From: Anaerolineae bacterium
GTDB taxonomy: Bacteria; Chloroflexota; Anaerolineae; Anaerolineales; E44-bin32
Length of the DNA: 5,441 nucleotides
Assembly: GCA_030673735.1 (NCBI GenBank)
Contig: DAOVIK010000142.1
Coordinates: forward strand, 1 to 5,441
Direction: 5' to 3'
The notes under the pieces were generated by a model. The model searched no databases and was not told the origin of the DNA. It saw nothing but the letters and a program-made list of their open reading frames with translations. A program made the translations under genes and the position numbers. Each line of letters begins with the position of its first letter. The stretch's first letter is position 1. Shown one piece after another: positions 1 through 5,441 of this stretch.

Positions 1-1
1 A

Positions 2-385
2 ATCGGGCACAGAATGAGCGCTGACGACTTCATCGCAGGTGCTGCCCAGGCAGCAGCAACAGCGGATTGGATCGGAGTGAATTGCCACTGGACAGACGGC
101 GCGAGTATGCGCGCTGCGGAAACTGCCTATGAGGAATACCGTGCACGCTTTCCAAGCAAGCTGCTGATGATAACCGAATTCAGCAATCCAACCGCCGATG
201 ACGGAGAAATGGAAAAGGCCCAGCAGTATTTGGATTTTTACCGAGGACTGCGAAACAAGCCGGGGATCGGAGCAGCCTTCGCTTTTACGATTTCAGCGGA
301 GAACGGGCATAATTCGGTTGCTTGGCGCAATGGCAGTGACTCCATGGGGAAGATCCCTGAAATCATTGGATCAAGGAGCTTCTAA
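2..385 (+). CDS. C-terminal part of a glycoside-hydrolase-like (TIM-barrel) protein, 5' truncated by the window edge
   Basis: The frame is open to the left edge (I-G-H-R precede the first ATG at 14), so that ATG is probably internal and the gene begins outside the window. The visible 127 residues look like the last strands of a clan GH-A type barrel. Counting from the ATG at 14, DWIGVNCHW (18-26) resembles strand 6, LLMITEFSN (50-58) resembles strand 7 with Glu55 in the position of the catalytic nucleophile, and IGAAFAFTIS resembles strand 8, followed by a short tail ending in TAA. If the upstream part carries the acid/base Glu, this is a sugar-cleaving enzyme. The exact GH family, substrate and secretion signal cannot be seen from this fragment. 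It could also be a non-catalytic barrel relative. It converges on the - strand genes and is followed by its own terminator. Confidence 0.7.
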   Translation: MGHRMSADDFIAGAAQAAATADWIGVNCHWTDGASMRAAETAYEEYRARFPSKLLMITEFSNPTADDGEMEKAQQYLDFYRGLRNKPGIGAAFAFTISAENGHNSVAWRNGSDSMGKIPEIIGSRSF

Positions 386-421
386 GGCGACGCAAAGAAG
401 CGGATGAATAGACTGACGTGA

Positions 422-436
422 ATTCCTCAAAGGAAT
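422..436. other. Small perfect hairpin between the convergent genes
   Basis: ATTCCT (422-427) and AGGAAT (431-436) are perfect inverted arms around a 3-nt loop. No T-run follows on the + strand, so it is not a terminator by itself. It lies just before the larger terminator hairpin and may add RNA 3'-end stability, or it may be chance. Confidence 0.3.
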
Positions 437-443
437 GATAAGG

Positions 444-489
444 ATCGGCCGCTTTCAGCAGCTGTAGGAAAGCGGTCGATTTTGCTTTT
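444..489 (+). terminator. Rho-independent terminator of the hydrolase gene, possibly bidirectional
   Basis: ATCGGCCGCTTTC (444-456) pairs with GAAAGCGGTCGAT (468-480) around an 11-nt loop. This gives a 13-bp stem with one G-U wobble (448/476) in + strand RNA, followed directly by TTTTGCTTTT (480-489). In - strand RNA the same stem has one A-C mismatch and is followed only by a moderately T-rich stretch (complement of about 431-443). It should therefore end the + strand gene well and the AEC operon less efficiently. It lies in the 122-bp gap (386-507) between the two convergent stop codons. Confidence 0.85.
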
Positions 490-507
490 AGCAGTGGAGG
501 AGGGAAA

Positions 508-1419
508 TCAGCCGCCGAGCAGCGCAATCAATGGGGTGAGGGTAAGGGGACTGAGAAGCGTTGAGGCGAAGATTGCGCTGGTTGCGAAGGCCGGATCGAG
601 ATCGAACTCATAGGCAAGCACTGCGGAGAAGACCGCGGTTGGCATAGCCGCTTCGATGAGGGCTGCATCACGAGCGATGCCGGTCAAACCAAGTATCAGA
701 GCCAGAGACCATGCTATCAAGGGAGATGCAAGAAGGCGCAGCGAGGTAGAGATGGCGATGAGGCCTTTCTGTTTTGGCATGCCGTTGCTGGCAATCTGCA
801 TCCCCAGCAGAAGCAGCATCATCGGAATAGTCGCATCGCTGAGCAGCTCGATCGGCCTCCAAATGGAAAGTGGGATCACGACCCCCGTTGCTCGTACAAC
901 AAAAGCCAGCGGAATGGCCCAAACGGACGGGAATGTGGCCAGTTTGCGCAAGGCATCGAGTGGAGAAAATGCACCCGCAGTAGCGATGTAAATGCCGGCG
1001 GAATTCATAGTTATTGAACTGGTTACAAAGAAGATGGTGGCCCACGCCAGGCCTTCGCTGCCCAAGGTGAAATCCGTGAACGGCAAGCCGAAGTTGCCGG
1101 CATTCATGAATGTGGTTGTGAGTATGAAGATCGAGGCGAGCTTTGCTGGAAGTCGCAGCAGACGGCTGATGGCGTAGCTGATCACGCCCATGGCCAGCAT
1201 AAGAATAAGCGCCAGAACAACCATTCGCAGCATGTCGGAAAAGGCGATTTCGGATGAAGCCAAGTTGGCAAAGATCAGGCAAGGTGCAAGCACATAGATA
1301 ATGGCTTGCGAAAACGTGCGGGCGTTCAATTGAAAGATACGTTGCAGGAGATAGCCCACTGCAGCTACGATGAGAATGGGAAGGATGTTATTGGCGAAGA
1401 GGCTGAGCAGTGAGCTCAA
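508..1419 (-). CDS. AEC-family (auxin efflux carrier / malate permease-like) membrane transporter
   Basis: This 303-residue protein is hydrophobic almost throughout, with about ten membrane segments, the normal size and layout for the AEC family (Pfam Mem_trans, PF03547). Family features visible are NAGNFGLP at 106-113 in the first half, ATIPMMLLLLGMQI around 196-209, and AAMPTAVFSAVLA around 257-269 in the second half, with a polar loop near 211-219. Bacterial members export or exchange small organic acids such as malate or malonate, but the substrate here cannot be predicted. The start is TTG at 1417-1419. An in-frame TGA lies a few codons upstream, there is no ATG or GTG between, and a GAGGA ribosome site sits at proper distance. 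The start overlaps the stop of the HEAT-repeat gene (TTGA), so translation is probably coupled. It is the last gene of the - strand run. Confidence 0.9.
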   Translation of the reverse strand: MSSLLSLFANNILPILIVAAVGYLLQRIFQLNARTFSQAIIYVLAPCLIFANLASSEIAFSDMLRMVVLALILMLAMGVISYAISRLLRLPAKLASIFILTTTFMNAGNFGLPFTDFTLGSEGLAWATIFFVTSSITMNSAGIYIATAGAFSPLDALRKLATFPSVWAIPLAFVVRATGVVIPLSIWRPIELLSDATIPMMLLLLGMQIASNGMPKQKGLIAISTSLRLLASPLIAWSLALILGLTGIARDAALIEAAMPTAVFSAVLAYEFDLDPAFATSAIFASTLLSPLTLTPLIALLGG

Positions 1420-2372
1420 ATGGTGATTTCCTCGTCTTGATCGGGGTCATCCGTGACAAGAGCGGGAGTGCTGGCGATGAAGATCGCATGATCGATAGCC
1501 TCGTCGATGAAGGCGGCTTCATCGGCATCATCCGTGGTGTCGAGCAATTCCGTGAGAGCTTCCGTGGCCCGCTTTCCGCCGATCTGGCCCAGCGACCATA
1601 TGGCCGCAAAGCGCACATCTGAATTCACATCGCCCAGGAGGTCAATTAGCTCCGGGAGCGACTCATGAAGTTCGATCTCACCCGCAGCGTGTGCCGCCTG
1701 CGCTCGTAGGTGAGGCGCGGCGTTGTGGAATTCAGTCAGGATGATGGGGGACCAGTCCTTGTTTGTCGATCGTCCCATGGCCAAGAGAGCCGTGTTCTTG
1801 CTTTCTTCATCACCAACGTCGTATGCCTGCTGGATCAATGACGGAACCTCAGCGCGGGAGGAATGCCCCAACGCTTCAAGCGAGCGCAGACGGACTTGCA
1901 TGTCTGGATCGTTGCTGGTGGAATGCAAAAGAGCATCTTCGATCTTGCGCATCATGCCTGCATCAAAATCGGATACCTCACACATGTAGACGAACGCGGC
2001 TAGTGCGGTTGCCGAGGAAGCTCGAACGCGAGGTTCCGGATCATCCTGCAGCGCGGCCACAAACGGGGGCGCCAGGGACACGTCCTCGCATTCCCAGAGG
2101 TTGTCTATGGCGATACGGCGAACATCTGCGCTCTCATCACCGAGGGCGAATCGGTTGATGCTCTCAAAGCTATACTCAAAATGCAGATCGGCAAGCTGGC
2201 GGAGTTCGATGAGAAGGGTTCGGCGTCGCGAGGGTTCTATGTCGGGCCACGCGCTTTGAAGTTGATCCAACTGCGATGGCTCAAGGTCGGATAATTCTGG
2301 AAGGCGCGCTACGGGGAGCGGCTGCGTGTTATCGCTGAGTATCGACAGCAGATGATCGAAGCTCTTGGTCAT
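1416..2372 (-). CDS. HEAT-repeat protein (soluble, alpha-solenoid)
   Basis: A 318-residue acidic protein without signal peptide or membrane segment. From about residue 73 to 295 it is built of roughly seven helical-pair repeats of HEAT / PBS-lyase-like type. The clearest are ESADVRRIAIDNLWE (80-94), EPRVRASSATALAAF (113-127), DMQVRLRSLEALGHS (157-171), HLRAQAAHAAGEI (221-233) and NSDVRFAAIWSLGQIGG (250-266), with the usual D-x-x-V-R and A-x-x-A-L-G spacing. The N-terminal 70 residues are a separate helical region, and the C-terminus is acidic (DDPDQDEE near 309-316). Such solenoids are protein-binding scaffolds, and no catalytic residues are evident. The ATG at 2370-2372 has an AGG-type ribosome site 5 nt upstream. 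It starts 18 bp after the RseP gene and overlaps the AEC gene. A role linked to the protease or the transporter is inference from position alone. Confidence 0.85.
   Translation of the reverse strand: MTKSFDHLLSILSDNTQPLPVARLPELSDLEPSQLDQLQSAWPDIEPSRRRTLLIELRQLADLHFEYSFESINRFALGDESADVRRIAIDNLWECEDVSLAPPFVAALQDDPEPRVRASSATALAAFVYMCEVSDFDAGMMRKIEDALLHSTSNDPDMQVRLRSLEALGHSSRAEVPSLIQQAYDVGDEESKNTALLAMGRSTNKDWSPIILTEFHNAAPHLRAQAAHAAGEIELHESLPELIDLLGDVNSDVRFAAIWSLGQIGGKRATEALTELLDTTDDADEAAFIDEAIDHAIFIASTPALVTDDPDQDEEITI
1429..1433 (-). promoter_or_regulatory. Ribosome binding site for the AEC gene (decides a TTG start)
   Basis: On the - strand GAGGA stands upstream of TTG with 9 nt between, inside the last codons of the HEAT-repeat gene. 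With no ATG or GTG between the in-frame upstream stop and this point, it supports the TTG start. Confidence 0.6.
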
Positions 2373-2390
2373 GCCGACCTCGCGTTAAGC

Positions 2391-3449
2391 CTAGCGGGGG
2401 AGGTTGATAGGATTCACGAAATCCTGAAGATTGATGTACACCATTAGAGCAAGGAGCACGAAGAAACCAATTGCGTGCGCAAGGCTCTCATATTTCGGAG
2501 ACAGCCGGCGTCCTAACAATGCCTCGATAGCCACGAAAAGTAGGCGCCCTCCATCCAATGCCGGGAATGGAAGAAGATTGGCAATGGCAAGGCCCACGCT
2601 GATTAGACCAATGAGACTCAAGGTAAGAAATGGTCTCTGCGCTGAGCGGTCGATCATACCTGCCCAGGACAGCATGTCGTACATGCCCTTCAAGCCGCTC
2701 ACGCGTGCTTCCCCGGGGGCGATCTCTCCACTGATAAGCCTTCCGGGAAGATGGAGCATTTCGTCAAATTGCCCCCAAGTTGCTCCCCATCCGAGCTCAA
2801 TGGCTTCGATCCAAGTAGAATCCCGCGTGGGGTTTCCTACGACTACGCCGATTGGACCTTGATCGGATGGGTATTCGACGCGCGGCACTAAGCTTACAGC
2901 TAGAAGCTGGCCATCACGGTCGAGGGCAACGGACATCTCGGTGCCGATGCGTGCGGTGATCGCTTCCTGCAAGCTGGGAACGCCAGAAATTGCTTGGTCA
3001 TCGACAGTGAGAACGAGATCGCCGGGAAGAAGACCTGCCGCTTCAGCAGGAGTATCCTGCTCAACAGCAGCAATCATGACGCGGTCAAGATCTGGAGCGG
3101 CGAATTTGTATGCAGCAATGAAAGCGAAGAAGGCCAGAATAACGTTGGCGGTGGGCCCGGCGAGCAAGACCGCAATGCGGGCACGCTTTGGCGCCGCCGC
3201 CAATCCGCCGGGAACGTCGGGATCATCCTCCCCGGCAGGGCGTACGAATCCTCCAAGAGGAATGAGATTGAACGTGAACTTGGTTCCGCCGGCCTCGAAC
3301 ATGGTGAAAAGGCGAGGCGGAAAGCCAATACCAAATTCCTCGACTTCGATCCGGAATATGCGGGCGGCGATGTAGTGACCTAGTTCGTGGCCGAGAATTA
3401 GTGTGGCCAGTACACCGATGAACATCAGAAGATCAGGCATCGATACCAT
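2391..3449 (-). CDS. rseP: RseP-type site-2 intramembrane zinc metalloprotease (M50 family)
   Basis: 352 residues. The first membrane segment holds GHELGHYIAAR with the zinc motif HELGH at 21-25 (His21, His25, catalytic Glu22). GIGFPPRL (40-47) and NLIPLGGFVRPAGEDD (61-76) are the usual membrane re-entrant and loop elements. Other membrane segments lie near 91-115, 273-295 and 324-340. A single PDZ domain spans about 120-190 (AAGLLPGDLVLTVDD). NLLPFPALDGG at 291-301 carries the third zinc ligand, Asp299. Everything needed for activity is present. E. coli RseP is about 450 residues with two PDZ domains, so this is the shorter one-PDZ form common in other phyla. The family cleaves transmembrane anti-sigma factors or signal-peptide remnants within the membrane; the substrate here is unknown. 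ATG 3449 is the first possible start after an in-frame TAA; the ATG three codons later is an alternative, since neither has a strong ribosome site. Confidence 0.95.
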   Translation of the reverse strand: MVSMPDLLMFIGVLATLILGHELGHYIAARIFRIEVEEFGIGFPPRLFTMFEAGGTKFTFNLIPLGGFVRPAGEDDPDVPGGLAAAPKRARIAVLLAGPTANVILAFFAFIAAYKFAAPDLDRVMIAAVEQDTPAEAAGLLPGDLVLTVDDQAISGVPSLQEAITARIGTEMSVALDRDGQLLAVSLVPRVEYPSDQGPIGVVVGNPTRDSTWIEAIELGWGATWGQFDEMLHLPGRLISGEIAPGEARVSGLKGMYDMLSWAGMIDRSAQRPFLTLSLIGLISVGLAIANLLPFPALDGGRLLFVAIEALLGRRLSPKYESLAHAIGFFVLLALMVYINLQDFVNPINLPR

Positions 3450-3522
3450 CCATTGTAATGAATCTGCAAAGGTTTATGCTGGAGAAGATTATATCATTGG
3501 GGCCTGTTCGAAGCGTGGGGTG
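3450..3522 (-). other. 73-bp intergenic leader between the decarboxylase and RseP genes
   Basis: This is the only non-coding gap in the - strand run apart from the one before the decarboxylase start. It is A+T-rich near the RseP end and holds the promoter-like element at 3488-3496. No inverted repeat resembling a terminator was seen, so read-through from the decarboxylase gene is possible. Confidence 0.5.
3488..3496 (-). promoter_or_regulatory. Extended -10 promoter element upstream of rseP
   Basis: On the - strand the sequence reads TGATATAAT, an exact TATAAT with the TG of an extended -10 one base upstream. The -35 region at 17-bp spacing (ACGCTT at 3511-3516) is poor, which an extended -10 can tolerate. 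Transcription would begin near 3481, giving a leader of about 30 nt before the RseP ATG and serving rseP, the HEAT gene and the AEC gene. Confidence 0.5.
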
Positions 3523-4503
3523 CTAGAGTACTCTCGCGGCTGCCCCTGGAGGCGCTTGAATGATCTCTTCGACTCCGGGCACGGTGCGCAAGCGCGATAG
3601 GATTTCTTCGGCATCGTCGGCGTGAGTAATGCAATGGACGTTGGGGCCGGCATCTACTGTGTAGCATACTCGCAGCCCGGCCGTGCGCCACGAGCTTGCT
3701 GCCTCCATCACTGCCAGAGAGGGTGGGGAGAGATAGAGGAGCGGAGGGGTGGAGGTGAGCATTACAGAATGCATCATGTTGCTGTCCTGTTCGATGATGT
3801 TAGCCAGAGGCGGAAAATTGCGGCCGAGAATGGACTGGCGGCACACATCGAGCCGCCGAGGGGCATCGGCCACACGCGCAGCCTGGAGAGGGCTTGTCGA
3901 GGCCAGCGCGTGACCCGCGGTGGAGCCGATCTGCTTGTGTTCTCTGCTGACGATGGCGATCAGATCAACGAGGCGCCAGTGATCCGCGAGTGCGATCACT
4001 TCGGCATAGGCATCGTTATCTTCTTCCCCGGAGAAAGCCTCCACAAAGCCGCCGAATATCGACCTGCATGCGGACCCTGAACCGCGGCGTGCAAGACGGG
4101 AAAGCTCGATGCTATCGAGCTCCAGCCCGGCAGCCTCGCAAGCCGCGATCGTGAGAGCGGCAAACACCGCCGCCGAAGAGGCCAGCCCTGCCCCCGATGG
4201 GAAATTGGATTGCGTCTCGACAAGTGCGTGTGACGAGATGCCTGCAAGATCTCGAACGATGTCGAGATGCTGCGATATGCGAGTCAGGGGATCAGAGCCA
4301 ACTTCCGCACTCTGCGCATCCAGTTCGTCGGCTTGCAGAGATGGATCGAATGTCACCATAACCTGCGTCTCAAGGCCGCCAAGGGTCATTGAAATCGAGC
4401 CATTCGCCGGCAGGCGGATGGCTTGGTCGATATTGCCCCAATACTTGATGAAAGCAATGTTAGGGGATGCTGCGGCTTTGGCAGACCTGGGATTTGGACT
4501 CAA
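3523..4503 (-). CDS. mvaD: Mevalonate 5-(di)phosphate decarboxylase (GHMP kinase superfamily)
   Basis: 326 residues from the TTG at 4501-4503, a typical length for the family. Signatures in order are SPNIAFIKYWGN (13-24), LPANGSISMTL (31-41), NFPSGAGLASSAA (100-112, the GHMP ATP-binding loop), RRGSGSACRSIFGG (139-152) and TVDAGPNV (282-289, with catalytic-type Asp284). The family uses ATP to phosphorylate the tertiary hydroxyl and then decarboxylate, giving isopentenyl diphosphate from mevalonate diphosphate, or isopentenyl phosphate in the alternative pathway. The Lys of KYWGK in yeast and staphylococcal enzymes is Asn24 here, so monophosphate specificity is possible. The frame stays open to an ATG at 4686, but that start would run about 107 nt into the permease gene and add about 60 residues unlike the family. 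TTG at 4503 has AGGA 6 nt upstream. It is cytosolic; no other mevalonate gene lies in the window. Confidence 0.93.
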   Translation of the reverse strand: MSPNPRSAKAAASPNIAFIKYWGNIDQAIRLPANGSISMTLGGLETQVMVTFDPSLQADELDAQSAEVGSDPLTRISQHLDIVRDLAGISSHALVETQSNFPSGAGLASSAAVFAALTIAACEAAGLELDSIELSRLARRGSGSACRSIFGGFVEAFSGEEDNDAYAEVIALADHWRLVDLIAIVSREHKQIGSTAGHALASTSPLQAARVADAPRRLDVCRQSILGRNFPPLANIIEQDSNMMHSVMLTSTPPLLYLSPPSLAVMEAASSWRTAGLRVCYTVDAGPNVHCITHADDAEEILSRLRTVPGVEEIIQAPPGAAARVL

Positions 4504-4509
4504 TGGACT

Positions 4510-4513
4510 TCCT
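4510..4513 (-). promoter_or_regulatory. Ribosome binding site for mvaD (decides a TTG start)
   Basis: On the - strand AGGA (inside TTCAGGAAG) stands exactly 6 nt before TTG 4503. No comparable site precedes the other in-frame TTG further upstream, and the family-conserved N-terminus begins about a dozen residues after this start. It lies in the 76-bp gap (4504-4579) after the permease stop, where no convincing terminator or promoter was seen. Confidence 0.65.
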
Positions 4514-4579
4514 GAACACCGGAACCATGCCAGTTTACCATGCGCCGGCAAATAAGGGACAACACGGAACGTTGGGAGT

Positions 4580-5068
4580 CTAGGGTCCGAATAGGAAGTG
4601 CCCCGCAATTCCGACAAGCAGCGGAACGGCAAGACCGAGCAGCAGCCGAAGGCCGCTGAAGCGCCAGCCCAGGAAGGGAAGCTCAAACGAGACGCTGAGG
4701 AGCGCGAGAGAGGCCCAACTGGTCACGACGGCGAGCGTTGGGCCGATGCCCGCGCCGGCCTCGTAGAGTGATGCGATGAGCGGGAAGACCACATAGGGGC
4801 CGCCCGGAAGCAGCATACCCGTGGCTTCACCAACGATCAATCCGCTCAATCCTGAGCCCGGTCCAATCAAGTCGCGGACCAGTTCCTGAGGCGAAAGCAC
4901 GTTGATGAAGCCGACAATGGAAAAGGCCAGGAGCATGAGAACCGCGGTCCGCTTGAAGGTCTGCCAGCTGATGTCCAGGCCTTTGGCAAGAACCGTCTTG
5001 CCGCGGCGGAGGGAAATGAACGCCATCACGATGGCAATGATTGTGAGTATGAACGTGGCAAAATTCAT
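4580..5068 (-). CDS. Small permease, second of a tandem pair (half-size, ArsP/YraQ-like fold suspected)
   Basis: 162 residues with about four membrane segments (near 3-20, 40-60, 75-105 and 110-160, the last possibly two). The core is GMLLPGGPYVVFPL (84-97) followed by YEAGAGIG (102-109), preceded by IGPGSGLSGLIVG (68-80). This layout recalls the half-domain of PF03773 (DUF318/ArsP/YraQ) permeases, in which a proline-containing motif followed by a small-residue helix lines the transport path. Those proteins are about twice as long. The assignment is from pattern memory and the substrate is unknown. The ATG at 5066-5068 overlaps the stop of the upstream paralogue as ATGA, and GGGAAG upstream may serve as a weak ribosome site, so translational coupling and a heteromeric transporter are likely. 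Confidence 0.7.
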   Translation of the reverse strand: MNFATFILTIIAIVMAFISLRRGKTVLAKGLDISWQTFKRTAVLMLLAFSIVGFINVLSPQELVRDLIGPGSGLSGLIVGEATGMLLPGGPYVVFPLIASLYEAGAGIGPTLAVVTSWASLALLSVSFELPFLGWRFSGLRLLLGLAVPLLVGIAGHFLFGP

Positions 5069-5441
5069 GGCGCGGCTTCCCGGATACGCTGTGCGAAGCG
5101 TCCGAACAGGAGCTCGGCAAGTCCGCCCAAGAGTGGTGGGACCACGAAGGTGAGACCGTAGCGGATCAGCGTCAGGTCAACGCCGAGCAGGGCGACCTCG
5201 AATGGAAGCCGGGTAACGGACCAGAGGTTCTTGGCGCTGATGAAGGCTACAAGCACGCCAATCCCCGCGCCGGCTTTGAGAAGGCCGCCGGCGATCGGGT
5301 AATAGACGTATGGCCCGCCGGGAATCAAGGCGCCGGCGAGACATGCAATGAATATTCCCCGCCAACCGGATCCGGCGCCGATCCATTTCTCGATTGCAGC
5401 AGGGGGGATGAGTACTTGGGTGAGACCTGCGATGAGAAATG
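5065..5441 (-). CDS. Small permease, first of a tandem pair, 5' end outside the window
   Basis: The frame is open to the right edge and gives 124 residues ending in TGA at 5065-5067. The in-frame TTG at 5328 is internal, because the conserved sequence continues upstream of it. Visible residues show FLIAGLTQVLIPP (1-13), IGAGSGWRGIF (20-30), GALIPGGPYVYYPI (36-49) and LKAGAGIG (54-61), then two or more membrane segments and a charged tail (FAQRIREAAP). These align in order and spacing with the next gene (F..VG..NVLSP, IGPGSGLSG, GMLLPGGPYVVFP, EAGAGIG), so the two are paralogues. By that alignment about 48 residues lie beyond the window. The role is presumably one subunit of a two-part permease; substrate unknown. 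Confidence 0.7.
   Translation of the reverse strand, partial: FLIAGLTQVLIPPAAIEKWIGAGSGWRGIFIACLAGALIPGGPYVYYPIAGGLLKAGAGIGVLVAFISAKNLWSVTRLPFEVALLGVDLTLIRYGLTFVVPPLLGGLAELLFGRFAQRIREAAP

Noticed and set aside
656..991. + strand open frame opposite the AEC gene
   Set aside because: It is a shadow of the transporter reading frame with no recognisable domain and no convincing ribosome site.
2941..3383. Long + strand open frames opposite rseP
   Set aside because: They are antisense to a clearly conserved protease, show arginine- and serine-rich shadow composition and resemble no known protein.
4504..4579. Promoter for mvaD (TGGTAAACT as an extended -10)
   Set aside because: Only four of six -10 bases match and no -35 stands at proper spacing; read-through from the permease genes explains expression as well.
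3523..4686. A 387-residue version of the decarboxylase from ATG 4686
   Set aside because: The extra N-terminus lies inside the permease gene, is unlike the family, and a well-placed ribosome site supports TTG 4503.
5065..5328. A short 87-residue protein beginning at TTG 5328
   Set aside because: The frame continues upstream to the window edge, and the upstream residues align with the paralogous permease, so 5328 is internal.
4580..5441. Permease genes as recently transferred DNA because they look richer in G+C
   Set aside because: Hand counts of a few 60-base lines gave about 55-68% here against about 43-68% elsewhere. The ranges overlap and no mobile-element border was seen.

Overview
The window is ordinary chromosomal protein-coding sequence of moderate G+C. 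It holds the 3' end of one + strand gene and, converging on it, a run of six - strand genes. No mobile element, tRNA, rRNA or CRISPR array was seen. The gene mix is a GHMP-family mevalonate-pathway decarboxylase, a short single-PDZ site-2 protease, a HEAT-repeat protein and two TTG starts with good ribosome binding sites. This would fit a Chloroflexota-type bacterium, several lineages of which make isoprenoids from mevalonate. That assignment is inference from family knowledge only.

Layout: 2-385 (+) is the end of a glycoside-hydrolase-like TIM-barrel gene that enters from the left edge. It is followed by a strong hairpin and T-run terminator at 444-489. From the right edge, reading leftward on the - strand, come two tandem, mutually similar small permease genes (5065-5441 partial and 4580-5068, ATGA overlap). 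Next is a mevalonate (di)phosphate decarboxylase (3523-4503, TTG start). A 73-bp gap with an extended -10 promoter leads to an RseP-type site-2 protease (2391-3449). An 18-bp gap leads to a HEAT-repeat protein (1416-2372), and a TTGA overlap leads to an AEC-family transporter (508-1419, TTG start).

How the genes relate: the two permease halves probably form one two-subunit transporter. The decarboxylase supplies isopentenyl (di)phosphate. RseP, the HEAT protein and the AEC carrier are packed tightly enough to be one transcript, probably begun at the promoter at 3488-3496. Nothing here is clearly a new system. The points most worth a second look are an Asn where classical diphosphomevalonate decarboxylases have Lys (possibly a monophosphate-specific enzyme of the alternative mevalonate pathway), and the split permease pair sharing a PGGPYV core motif.
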